NCBI RefSeq assembly: GCF_965243865.1
Contig: NZ_OZ251603.1
Location: 310,001-374,000 of the forward strand
From: Hyphomicrobium_A sp965243865
GTDB lineage: Bacteria; Pseudomonadota; Alphaproteobacteria; Rhizobiales; Hyphomicrobiaceae
Length of the DNA: 64,000 bases
Direction of reading: 5' to 3'
The position numbers and the translations under genes were made by a program. The first letter of the stretch is position 1. Each line of letters begins with the position of its first letter. The notes beneath the pieces are model-generated. The model saw nothing but the letters and a program-made list of their open reading frames with translations, did no database searches and was not told the origin of the DNA. Positions 9,344-17,167 of the stretch are shown here, in pieces.

Positions 9344-10302
9344 GCACCAATGTCGCCTCCGCAGAACGCGTTCGCATCTCACCCCTGGCAAGACGCCTGG
9401 CGCACGAAGCCGGTCTCGCAATCGACAGGCTAGCCGGCACCGGACCGCACGGACGCATCATCAAGCGTGATATCGAAGCTGCCATCGCGAACGGCGGCGC
9501 CAACCGCGCTGCGACGCCTCAGGCTTCGCACCGCGAGGTCGCAACCGCGCCGCCGACGCCTGCCGCGCTTTCCGACGACAAGATCCTCGCCCTCTACGAC
9601 AAGGGTAGCTACGAGCTCGTTCCGCACGACAAGATGCGCCGCATCATCGCCGAGCGCCTCACCGTCGCCAAGCAGACGATCCCCCACTACTACCTGTCGA
9701 TGGACTGCCGCATCGACGAGTTGCTGCGCGCCCGCGGACGCATGAACGCGGCCTCGCCCGCGGAAGGTCCGCGCGCCTACAAGCTCTCCGTCAATGACTT
9801 CATCATCAAGGCGATGGCGCTCGCACTGCAAGAGGTCCCGGCGGCCAATGCAACGTGGACCGAGGCCGGCATGCTTCAGCACAAATATTCGGACGTCGGC
9901 GTCGCCGTGGCCATCGACGGTGGCCTGTTCACTCCGGTCATCCACCACGCCGAGATGAAATCGCTTTCAGAAATCTCCAACGAGATGCGCGATCTGGCCG
10001 ACCGGGCTCGTAAGCGCCGCCTCGCCCCGCACGAGTACCAGGGCGGCACGACATCGATCTCCAACCTCGGCATGTACGGCATCAAATCGTTCGACGCGGT
10101 GATCAATCCACCGCACGCGACGATCCTCGCCGTGGGCGCGGCCGAGAAGCGTCCGGTGGTCGTCGGTGAGACGCTGGAAGCAGCCACCGTGATGAGTGTG
10201 ACACTTTCTTGCGATCACCGTGTGGTCGACGGGGCAACTGGAGCTGCCCTGCTTGGCGCATTTCGGGCCTTCATCGAAGACCCTGTCCGCATGCTCGTTT
10301 GA
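9340..10302 (+). CDS. pdhC: dihydrolipoamide acetyltransferase (E2), lipoyl-domain-less
   Basis: Core acetyltransferase of the pyruvate dehydrogenase complex. The ATG at 9340 overlaps the preceding stop and has GGGAGG upstream. The protein (320 residues) begins directly with a peripheral-subunit-binding domain, about residues 10-47 (RISPLARRLA ... GPHGRIIKRDI), then a linker and the catalytic domain ending in the DHRVVDG active-site motif near residue 293. The usual N-terminal lipoyl domain (about 80 residues) is missing, and the upstream in-frame sequence is a shadow of the membrane-protein gene, not lipoyl-like. Acetyl transfer would have to use the lipoyl arm of PdhB or another protein. 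Confidence 0.93.
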   Translation: MSTNVASAERVRISPLARRLAHEAGLAIDRLAGTGPHGRIIKRDIEAAIANGGANRAATPQASHREVATAPPTPAALSDDKILALYDKGSYELVPHDKMRRIIAERLTVAKQTIPHYYLSMDCRIDELLRARGRMNAASPAEGPRAYKLSVNDFIIKAMALALQEVPAANATWTEAGMLQHKYSDVGVAVAIDGGLFTPVIHHAEMKSLSEISNEMRDLADRARKRRLAPHEYQGGTTSISNLGMYGIKSFDAVINPPHATILAVGAAEKRPVVVGETLEAATVMSVTLSCDHRVVDGATGAALLGAFRAFIEDPVRMLV

Positions 10303-10536
10303 GCGGAACGTCGCCAAAACTCTAGCGAATCGGCTTTTGCCAAAAACGCGTTTACCAAGCCGTTGCGCTGTGGCGCAGCGGGCACGCATTGCGACCTTTC
10401 CCCAACTAAGCACCTCCCAAACCGCCCCGGACCGCATAAGAATAGGGCACTTGCTTGCCGTTGGCCCAGGGCGAGACTAGAAGCGGGACACATGCGTGGG
10501 CGTACCTGATCTCTCTAGCTCTTGGAGTGAATCCCA

Positions 10537-11052
10537 ATGACGGCGCGCTCAAACGCCATAATCGCAACAGCCGCTTTTGGTTGTCTGCTGCTTGCAGGCT
10601 GCGCGGAAGGCAGCCTCGGTTCCACATTCAACACAGGCTCCATCGACCCGCAGAAGCAGGCCGCAGCCGAGCAGGCTGAGAAGTCCAAGCAGGCTCTTTG
10701 CGCCACGCTGGTGTCACAGATCGAAGCGCTGAACAACGAAGGCGTCTCCGATAAGGTGGCGAAGGCTGCCGCGAAGAAATACAAGCTGAAGTCGGGCGAC
10801 CTTGCCAAGGCGGACGAGCTCAACAAGGCGAACACCGAATTCCAGAGCAAGTGCTCGAGCTATCCGCCGCGCATTGCCGCGACCGCTCCCGTCGATCCCG
10901 TGACGACGGGCTCGGTTGCCGCGGCAGGCACCACGAAGACGGCCAGCAAGGCTAAGCCGCCCGTTCCGACTCAGAAGCCGGTCGCCGCTGCCATGGCGCC
11001 GCAGGAGACGACGGCGAGTGCCGCCACCACACCGGCAATCCCGAACCCATAA
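10537..11052 (+). CDS. predicted lipoprotein, unknown function
   Basis: 171 residues with a signal peptide and lipobox LLAGC (Cys22), so probably lipid-anchored in the envelope. After the anchor come a Lys/Ala-rich helical part with two cysteines (QALCAT and SKCSS) and a Pro/Thr/Ala-rich tail with a TTGSV motif, typical of Hyphomicrobiales envelope proteins. The central Cys...EGV...Cys pattern recurs in the neighbour at 11206-11511, which suggests a diverged duplication. Located between pdhC and lpdA. Confidence 0.8.
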   Translation: MTARSNAIIATAAFGCLLLAGCAEGSLGSTFNTGSIDPQKQAAAEQAEKSKQALCATLVSQIEALNNEGVSDKVAKAAAKKYKLKSGDLAKADELNKANTEFQSKCSSYPPRIAATAPVDPVTTGSVAAAGTTKTASKAKPPVPTQKPVAAAMAPQETTASAATTPAIPNP

Positions 11053-11205
11053 GAGGGTTTGCGTCCACTCATCTTTCAGGCGTCGCTGTGTCATCCAGAT
11101 GCGGCGGCGCCTGAGTGATTTCTGCACATCCCTGCAAGAAGGGTTGCGCCGGGACAAACCGTGTGGTGAAAAACGCCCTGGCTTCCAAGGCGAGTGGAGG
11201 GCACG

Positions 11206-11511
11206 GTGACAGGTAGCGGTCGGGGCGTACGCGTTTCGGGCGGAGCATTGGCGATCACTATTGCGGTGATGCTGGCAGGCTGTGCCGGCAACACCGGCAA
11301 CGGTAGCGGTGATCCCGGTCCTCAGGCGCTGAGCGCCGGTGAGACCTGCCAGGGCATCCGTGGCAACCTCAATAAGCTCGACAAAGAGGGTGTGCCCTCT
11401 CTCGTCGAACGCCAGAACTCTGGCCAGAAGCTGCCTGCAGCCCAAAAGGCCAAAGCAGACCTCTACAACCAATTGCTCGATAAGTACCTGGGTGCGCGCT
11501 GTCACGTGTAG
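11206..11511 (+). CDS. predicted small lipoprotein, paralogue of the preceding gene
   Basis: About 101 residues; signal peptide with lipobox MLAGC, then a Gly/Asn-rich spacer, and a helical domain with Cys at GETCQG and ARCHV. The order Cys - NLNKLDKEGV - Lys/Ala/Leu helix - Cys mirrors the neighbour at 10537-11052. I chose the GTG at 11206 because GGAGGG lies just upstream; a GTG at 11194 is also in frame. Function unknown. Confidence 0.75.
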   Translation: MTGSGRGVRVSGGALAITIAVMLAGCAGNTGNGSGDPGPQALSAGETCQGIRGNLNKLDKEGVPSLVERQNSGQKLPAAQKAKADLYNQLLDKYLGARCHV

Positions 11512-11599
11512 TGGCGGGTGTCGAACCGGTAATCGAACGTGCTAGCAGAGGCCTCGGCGTCGGGTGACACCGGGGCCTCTTCGCACAGGGAGCAGGAAG

Positions 11600-13063
11600 A
11601 TGGGCGCCAGCGACTACGATGTCATCGTCATCGGTGCTGGACCTGGCGGATACGTTGCCGCCATTCGCGCCGCCCAGCTTGGCTTCCGCACCGCCGTGGT
11701 CGAGCGCGCGCATCTCGGCGGCATCTGCCTCAACTGGGGATGTATCCCGACGAAGGCGCTACTGCGCTCCGCCGAGATTGTGCATCTGGTGGGCGAGGGC
11801 GAAAGTTTCGGCGTGCGTGCGGGCAAACCCCAGATCGACATCGCCGCAATGGTCGCCCGTTCGCGCGCCGTGTCGCGCGAATTGAACGCCGGCGTCGGGT
11901 TCCTGCTGAAGAAGAACGGCGTCGACGTGATCTGGGGGGAAGCAAAGCTGCGCGGCCGCGGCGGGATCGACGTCGCTGCACCGCGCGACACGGGCCGCCC
12001 CAATCCCGAGCCGCCGAAAGACGCCCGCGGGCCGGGGCGCTACACCGCTTCGCACATCATCGTTGCCACAGGCGCGCGTCCGCGCGCGCTGCCCGGCCTC
12101 GAGCCCGACGGCGAACGCATCTGGACCTACTTCGAGGCGATGTTGCCGCCGTCCCTGCCACGTTCGCTGCTGATCGCCGGCTCGGGTGCCATCGGCATCG
12201 AGTTCGCATCCTTCTATCGCGCGCTCGGCTGCGAGGTGACCGTCGTCGAGCTGTTGGAGCAGATCCTTCCCGTCGAGGACGCAGAGATCGCCGCGCTCGC
12301 CCGCAAGGCCTTCGAGAAGGAAGGCATCCGCATCATCACCGGCGCCAAGGTTGCAAGCGTTGAGCGCGGCAAGGATTCCATCACGGCTGATGTCGTCACA
12401 TCGGATGGCAAAAGCGAGAAGATCACGGCCGAACGCATGATTTCGGCTGTTGGCGTCGTCGGCAACACCGACGGGCTCGGCCTGGATGCGCTGGGTGTGA
12501 AACTCGACAGAGGCCTCATCGTTACCGATGGGCTCGGCCGAACTTCGGTCGCTGGCATCTACGCCATCGGCGATGTAGCCGGCGCCCCGATGCTCGCCCA
12601 CAAGGCCGAGCACGAGGGCGTCGCCTGTGTCGAGGCGATCAAGGGGCTCGACGTTCACGCACTCGACAAGCTGCGGATCCCCGGCTGCACCTATTCGCGC
12701 CCGCAGATCGCTTCGGTCGGCCTCACCGAGCAGCGTGCAAAAGAGGCCGGCCGCGATATCCGCGTCGGGCGGTTTCCCTTTCGCGCCAATGGTAAAGCGC
12801 TGGCCCTCGGCGAGCGCGACGGCCTTGTGAAAACGATCTTTGACGCAAAGACCGGCGAACTGATCGGCGCACACATGCTTGGCGCTGAGGTCACCGAGCT
12901 GATCCAGGGCTTCGTCATCGCCATGCAGCTCGAGGCGACTGAGGAGGACCTGATGCGCACCGTCTTCCCACATCCGACCCTTTCGGAGATGATGGGCGAA
13001 AGCGCACTGTCAGCGTGGGGCCGCGCCATACATATCCCGCCAGCCGCAAAAACCAGCCGCTGA
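11600..13063 (+). CDS. lpdA: dihydrolipoamide dehydrogenase (E3)
   Basis: FAD flavoprotein that reoxidises the dihydrolipoyl arm with NAD+. 487 residues; FAD-binding GAGPGGYVAA near residue 12, redox disulfide C43/C48 in GGICLNWGCIPTK, second nucleotide-binding site SGAIGIEFASF, and C-terminal HPTLSEMM with the catalytic His. No lipoyl domain is present. The ATG at 11600 has AGGAAG upstream. It closes the pdh cluster after two lipoprotein genes. Confidence 0.96.
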   Translation: MGASDYDVIVIGAGPGGYVAAIRAAQLGFRTAVVERAHLGGICLNWGCIPTKALLRSAEIVHLVGEGESFGVRAGKPQIDIAAMVARSRAVSRELNAGVGFLLKKNGVDVIWGEAKLRGRGGIDVAAPRDTGRPNPEPPKDARGPGRYTASHIIVATGARPRALPGLEPDGERIWTYFEAMLPPSLPRSLLIAGSGAIGIEFASFYRALGCEVTVVELLEQILPVEDAEIAALARKAFEKEGIRIITGAKVASVERGKDSITADVVTSDGKSEKITAERMISAVGVVGNTDGLGLDALGVKLDRGLIVTDGLGRTSVAGIYAIGDVAGAPMLAHKAEHEGVACVEAIKGLDVHALDKLRIPGCTYSRPQIASVGLTEQRAKEAGRDIRVGRFPFRANGKALALGERDGLVKTIFDAKTGELIGAHMLGAEVTELIQGFVIAMQLEATEEDLMRTVFPHPTLSEMMGESALSAWGRAIHIPPAAKTSR

Positions 13064-13085
13064 GCGGCCGCAGAGGAGATCGCTT

Positions 13086-13343
13086 ATGAACGTGGAAACC
13101 CGTGCTCTCGTCGTCTTTGCGGTCATCGGCATTCTCGCGGGCTTTCTTGCCTCGGTTCTCATCGGCGGCGGTGGCGGAATTCTGCGCTATCTCATCACCG
13201 GCATCGTCGGCGCATTTGTCGGCGGCTATCTGTTCGACGCCCTGAAGATCGATCTCGGCATCGGCAACAAGTTTCTATCCGAAGTGGTGACGGCAACTGC
13301 CGGCGCCGTCATTGTCGTCATATTGGCGCGTGTCATCGCTTAA
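13086..13343 (+). CDS. GlsB/YeaQ/YmgE-family membrane protein
   Basis: 85-residue integral membrane protein of the 'transglycosylase-associated' family, linked to stress in other bacteria. Glycine-rich segments GILAGFLASVL, GIVGAFVGGYLF and VVTATAGAVIVVILARVI span the membrane about three times. GAGGAGA precedes the ATG and the gene is 22 bp after lpdA, so it may be co-transcribed. A second member follows. Confidence 0.88.
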   Translation: MNVETRALVVFAVIGILAGFLASVLIGGGGGILRYLITGIVGAFVGGYLFDALKIDLGIGNKFLSEVVTATAGAVIVVILARVIA

Positions 13344-13375
13344 GCGCCCAAGGGAATTCTCAGGGGAAACAGTCA

Positions 13376-13648
13376 ATGGAAAACTACTCGACCTACTTGC
13401 CGTGGATCGTCATGGCGGTGAATGGCTTGGTGGCCGGCTGGATTGCCTCAATGTTGCTGGGCGGGCGTGGCGGGTTCATCCGCGACATCTTCATCGGCAT
13501 TATCGGCGCCTTCGTCGGCGGCGCTCTCGTCCAAGCCGGACTATTGAAGCTCCCTTTCCTCTATGACTGGCCCTGGGTGCACCTCATCGCCGTATCGACC
13601 ATCGGCGCATTGATCATCATCGTTATCGGCCGCATTGTCGGCCGCTAA
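13376..13648 (+). CDS. GlsB/YeaQ/YmgE-family membrane protein, second copy
   Basis: 90 residues with the same three-segment layout as its neighbour: GLVAGWIASMLLGG, IGIIGAFVGGALV and a C-terminal STIGALIIIVIGRIVGR. GGGGAAAC precedes the ATG 32 bp after the first copy. The two are diverged tandem paralogues rather than a recent duplication. Stress-related function is known only by family association. Confidence 0.88.
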   Translation: MENYSTYLPWIVMAVNGLVAGWIASMLLGGRGGFIRDIFIGIIGAFVGGALVQAGLLKLPFLYDWPWVHLIAVSTIGALIIIVIGRIVGR

Positions 13649-13693
13649 GCCCGCTCATCGCTCAGATTTGCATGGGGCTAGCGGTGCTCTAGA

Positions 13694-14659
13694 ATGCACC
13701 GCCCTACCTCAGGCAGGATTGTACCCTTGGATACCTCGCCGCCCACCGAACTAACCCCACACCAGCCTGACGCTGCAGTGCGCCCGGCCAAGCCGTCGTG
13801 GATCAGAGTGCGGGCGCCGAGCGGGCCGGGTCTCGCCGAGACGGTACGCGTTGTCCGCAAGAGTGGCGTTCACACGGTCTGTGAGGAGGCCGGCTGTCCC
13901 AACATCGGCGAATGCTGGTCGAAGCACCACGCCACCTTCATGATCATGGGCGACACCTGCACGCGCGCCTGCGCCTTCTGCAATGTGCGCACAGGTATCC
14001 CGCGCCCGCTCGATCCCGATGAGCCCAGCCGCGTCGCCAAGGCGGCGAGCGAGCTTGGTCTCACGCACATTGTCGTCACCTCGGTCGACCGTGATGACCT
14101 GCCCGATGGTGGGGCCGATCATTTCGCGCGCGTGATTTACGCACTCCGCGAGCAGTCCCCTGGCACGACCGTCGAAGTCCTGACGCCCGACTTCATGCGC
14201 CGTCCCAACGCGCTTGCGACGGTGCTGGCCGCACGGCCCGACGTCTTCAATCACAACCTTGAAACTGTGCCGCGCCTCTACCTGTCGATCCGCCCTGGGG
14301 CGCGCTACTTCCATTCGCTGCGCCTGCTTCAACGCGCCAAGGAGATCGACCCCAACGTCTTCACCAAGTCGGGCATCATGGTCGGGCTGGGCGAAGAGCG
14401 CACCGAGATCATGCAGGTGATGGACGATATGCGCTCCGCCGGCGTCGACTTCCTCACCATCGGACAATACCTGCAGCCGAGCCCGAAGCACGCGCCCGTC
14501 AAGCGCTTCATGCCGCCGGCCGAATTCGAGCAACTGCGCCAGATTGCCGTCGCCAAGGGGTTCGCGCTCGTCGCCTCGAGCCCCTTCACGCGGTCCTCCT
14601 ACCACGCAGGAGAGGACTTCGCGAAGCTCCAGGCCCAGCGCCGCGCGCGCAACGCTTGA
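13694..14659 (+). CDS. lipA: lipoyl synthase
   Basis: Radical SAM enzyme inserting the two sulfurs into octanoylated carrier domains, so it completes the arm on PdhB. 321 residues. Auxiliary-cluster cysteines are in VCEEAGCPNIGEC (about residues 62-74), the radical SAM motif is CTRACAFC, and the conserved C-terminal serine region is SSPFTRSSYHAGE. The proximity to the pdh cluster is functionally sensible and typical of the group. Confidence 0.97.
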   Translation: MHRPTSGRIVPLDTSPPTELTPHQPDAAVRPAKPSWIRVRAPSGPGLAETVRVVRKSGVHTVCEEAGCPNIGECWSKHHATFMIMGDTCTRACAFCNVRTGIPRPLDPDEPSRVAKAASELGLTHIVVTSVDRDDLPDGGADHFARVIYALREQSPGTTVEVLTPDFMRRPNALATVLAARPDVFNHNLETVPRLYLSIRPGARYFHSLRLLQRAKEIDPNVFTKSGIMVGLGEERTEIMQVMDDMRSAGVDFLTIGQYLQPSPKHAPVKRFMPPAEFEQLRQIAVAKGFALVASSPFTRSSYHAGEDFAKLQAQRRARNA

Positions 14660-14678
14660 GGCAGGACGGAGCCCGAAC

Positions 14679-15149
14679 TTGCCCACCTTCGAGACGACGC
14701 GCCGCGTGCCATTCACCGCCGATCAGATGTTCGCCGTGGTTGCCGACGTCGAGCGCTATCCCGAATTCGTCCCGCTCTGCGAGGCCCTCACCATCAAGTC
14801 GCGCGAGGATGGAACCACCCATTCAGTCATCATCGCGAGCATGAGCGTTGGGTACCACGCCATCCGCGAAACCTTCACCAGTCGCGTTACCTTGCGCCCG
14901 CAGCGTCACGAAATCGACGTCGAGAAGATTGACGGCCCGTTCGCGCGCCTCACTAACCGCTGGCGTTTCCGCGATGTGGCCGGCGGCTGCGAAGTGCAAT
15001 TCCACATCGACTATGCGTTCGCTTCCCGGATGCTTTCGATGCTGATGGGCGCCGTGTTCGACAAGGCCGTGCGCAAATATACCGATGCCTTCGAAGCCCG
15101 CGCGCGCCTGCTTTACGGCAACAAGCCGACCGGCACACCGGCAGCCTGA
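14679..15149 (+). CDS. COQ10/RatA-like START-domain protein
   Basis: Small lipid-binding-fold protein; COQ10 members bind ubiquinone, and E. coli RatA has been reported as a ribosome-interfering toxin. About 156 residues beginning PTFETTRRVPFTADQMF with the conserved VADVERYPEFVPLCE and later LTNRWRF and VQFHIDYAF blocks. I take the TTG at 14679 as start: GGAG lies upstream and homologues begin at the same point; the frame upstream overlaps lipA. It lies 19 bp after lipA. Confidence 0.88.
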   Translation: MPTFETTRRVPFTADQMFAVVADVERYPEFVPLCEALTIKSREDGTTHSVIIASMSVGYHAIRETFTSRVTLRPQRHEIDVEKIDGPFARLTNRWRFRDVAGGCEVQFHIDYAFASRMLSMLMGAVFDKAVRKYTDAFEARARLLYGNKPTGTPAA

Positions 15150-15168
15150 ATAGGCAGCCAGATCGCAT

Positions 15169-15966
15169 TTACCTGATCGCCTTGTCGACATTGCGTGCAC
15201 TGTCGAGCCCCAGCGCCGTTTCAAGTCCGCGCACGCCGGTGAGAACCGCACCGTCAAGGTCCGCCTCCGCGAGGTCGACACCCGTTAAATCCGCACCAGT
15301 CAGATCCGCCCGCGATAGGTCCGTCTTGCGCAGCACCGCACCGGAAAGATCTGCGCCGCGCAGATTGGCGAACGACAATAGCGCGTAGGTGAGGTTGGCG
15401 CGGCTGAGGTTGGTACCAGACAGATCCGCCCCCGACAGCTCCGTGCGCCAGATGTGTTCGATGAAGCCGGTGCGATTGAACGGGGCCAGCGTCGCCCCAG
15501 AGAGGTCGGCGCCCCGAAAGCTCGTGCGGTTGAATCGCCCGAAAAGGCGTGCCCGGGCCAGCTTGGTGCCGACGAAACTCGCCGCCTCGTTGCTCGGTGC
15601 CGCCAGCGTAGAAAACGTAGACGGACGCAGAAAGCTCGCGTCCGACAGATCGGCGCCATCGAACCGCGCCCCGATGATCGTCACGCGATCGAGCCGCGAG
15701 CCCTTCAGTTGTGCGTTCGACAAATCCGCCCCGCTGAGGTCCGCCCCGAACAGATTGCTGTTGCTCAAGTTGGCCGCTTTGAAATCGAGCCCGCTCAAAT
15801 CCATCTCGCGCAGGTCACGCCCGACGAGTTGCGGTGGTCGGCTCCGGTCGGCGTTGTAAAGCTGGGTCGTGAGGTCGCGCACACTGATATCGCCTGCCGA
15901 TGCAGCGGCGATCGCCAGCACCAGGCAGGCGGCTATGGCCGATGCCGATGCGAGCGGCCTAGCCAT
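15169..15966 (-). CDS. secreted pentapeptide-repeat protein
   Basis: About 265 residues: a signal peptide (ending near AASAGD), then a right-handed beta-helix of pentapeptide repeats of the A(D/N)LSG type, for example GADLSGADLS, from about residue 50 to the end, with an interruption near the middle where the repeats are degenerate (STFSTLAAPS). Such proteins are often structural or interaction scaffolds; no specific function follows. The ATG at 15966 overlaps the stop of pncC by a few bases, suggesting coupling. Confidence 0.85.
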   Translation of the reverse strand: MARPLASASAIAACLVLAIAAASAGDISVRDLTTQLYNADRSRPPQLVGRDLREMDLSGLDFKAANLSNSNLFGADLSGADLSNAQLKGSRLDRVTIIGARFDGADLSDASFLRPSTFSTLAAPSNEAASFVGTKLARARLFGRFNRTSFRGADLSGATLAPFNRTGFIEHIWRTELSGADLSGTNLSRANLTYALLSFANLRGADLSGAVLRKTDLSRADLTGADLTGVDLAEADLDGAVLTGVRGLETALGLDSARNVDKAIR

Positions 15967-16477
15967 GCGGGATGCCCGGTGTGATCGCACCTGCCATCAA
16001 CGCGATGCCTTCGCGCACGCTGGAGAGGCGAATCTCCCGTCGTCCGATATCTCCGAAGCGGCATTCCATTACCCGCGTCGGCGCGCCGCGCGCGGCAACC
16101 CCGAGATAAACGAGGCCCACTGGCTTTGCCGCCGTACCGCCGTCAGGGCCGGCAATCCCGGTGATCGATAGGGCAATGTGCGCGGGCGAGCGAGCGAGCG
16201 CACCATCGGCCATTGCGCGCGCCACTTCCTCGCTGACCGCGCCGTGGCGCTCGATCGTTTCGAGGGGAACGCCCAGCAAGTCGCTCTTAGCGGTGTTGGA
16301 GTAGGTGACGAACCCGCGCTCCACCATGCCCGATGAACCAGGCACCTCCGTAAGCAGTCCCGAGACGAGCCCGCCAGTGCAGCTTTCAGCCGTGACAACC
16401 AACAGCGAATGGCGCTGCAACTCGCTCAGCAGCGCTCTAGCGGCATCGTAGAGGTCTTGCGGGAACAGCGTGCTCAT
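15959..16477 (-). CDS. pncC: CinA C-terminal domain protein (nicotinamide-nucleotide amidohydrolase)
   Basis: Stand-alone 172-residue CinA-C domain; characterised members deamidate nicotinamide mononucleotide in NAD salvage. The conserved TAESCTGGLVSG block is at about residues 29-40, and ITGIAGPDGGTAAKPVG follows near residue 105, both diagnostic. The N-terminal molybdopterin-binding-like domain of full CinA is absent, normal for alphaproteobacterial PncC. It is convergent to the COQ10 gene through the pentapeptide gene. Confidence 0.93.
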   Translation of the reverse strand: MSTLFPQDLYDAARALLSELQRHSLLVVTAESCTGGLVSGLLTEVPGSSGMVERGFVTYSNTAKSDLLGVPLETIERHGAVSEEVARAMADGALARSPAHIALSITGIAGPDGGTAAKPVGLVYLGVAARGAPTRVMECRFGDIGRREIRLSSVREGIALMAGAITPGIPHG

Positions 16478-16510
16478 GCGCCTCGCACGGGTATATCATC
16501 GGACAAGCGA

Positions 16511-16534
16511 AAGGGGGTGCACCAGCACCCCCTT
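16511..16534 (-). terminator. hairpin between marR-type gene and pncC
   Basis: Perfect 10-bp stem AAGGGGGTGC / GCACCCCCTT with a 4-nt loop, 50 bp after the stop of the minus-strand MarR gene and followed in that direction by TTTCGCTT. It would end the MarR transcript before pncC. Confidence 0.7.
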
Positions 16535-16583
16535 CAATATAGTCCCCTGAGCGCCCGTAAGGTCAAACGCCTCGAAAGGCGCT

Positions 16584-17099
16584 TCAGGCCGGAGCGAGCT
16601 TCTCGGCTTGATGCAGCAGGTGGTCAAGCGTGCTGAGGCTCTCAGCGCCCATGACCGTGAATGCCCGCTTCTGCGCATCCTGCCAGATCGGGAACGCATC
16701 CTTGAGGATGGCCTGACCCTTCGCTGTCAGATGCAGCCCGCGGCCACGACGGCCAGCCGGCGGATCCATGTTGATGTGCCCGAGCGCCAGCAGACGCTTC
16801 AGGTTGCGCGACAGCGTCGACTTCTCGATGTCGAGCTCGTGGCCGATCTCGACCGCCGTGATCGCATCGCGCTGCGCGAGTTGCGCTAATAGCGTGTACT
16901 GGCTTGTGGTGATGCCAAGCGGGCGCATGGCATCGTCGTAAACGCGCGTAATGATGCGCGAAAGCTGACGCACGCGCGTTGCAAGGCATGCGCTGGCGGT
17001 GGTTTCGGCGATATCAGAAATGCTCGCCGTTTCGACCGGCTTGCGCTCCAGCGTGTTGGTCATCAGGTTCATGTCGGCCCCCCGAAGGCTCGTGGTCAT
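16584..17099 (-). CDS. MarR-family transcriptional regulator
   Basis: Winged-helix DNA-binding dimer, 171 residues. The HTH is at about 80-105 (TAVEIGHELDIEKSTLSRNLKRL) with the wing GRRGRGLHLTAKG following. MarR proteins usually repress a neighbouring gene and respond to phenolic or oxidative signals; no obvious partner transporter is adjacent here. The start is uncertain: an internal ATG 9 codons in (17072) is also possible. Confidence 0.92.
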   Translation of the reverse strand: MTTSLRGADMNLMTNTLERKPVETASISDIAETTASACLATRVRQLSRIITRVYDDAMRPLGITTSQYTLLAQLAQRDAITAVEIGHELDIEKSTLSRNLKRLLALGHINMDPPAGRRGRGLHLTAKGQAILKDAFPIWQDAQKRAFTVMGAESLSTLDHLLHQAEKLAPA

Positions 17100-17167
17100 A
17101 CAACCACCTTGAATCTTGATGCCGCGATTCTGTCGCAGGGGTCAAATGCACTTACGCCGCGCAGGGG

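Noticed and set aside
11512..11599. Possible minus-strand tRNA T-arm (GGTTCGACACC)
   Set aside because: No acceptor stem, D arm or anticodon arm could be folded around it.
11759..12973. 404-codon minus-strand frame opposite lpdA
   Set aside because: Antisense shadow of a well-defined dihydrolipoamide dehydrogenase.
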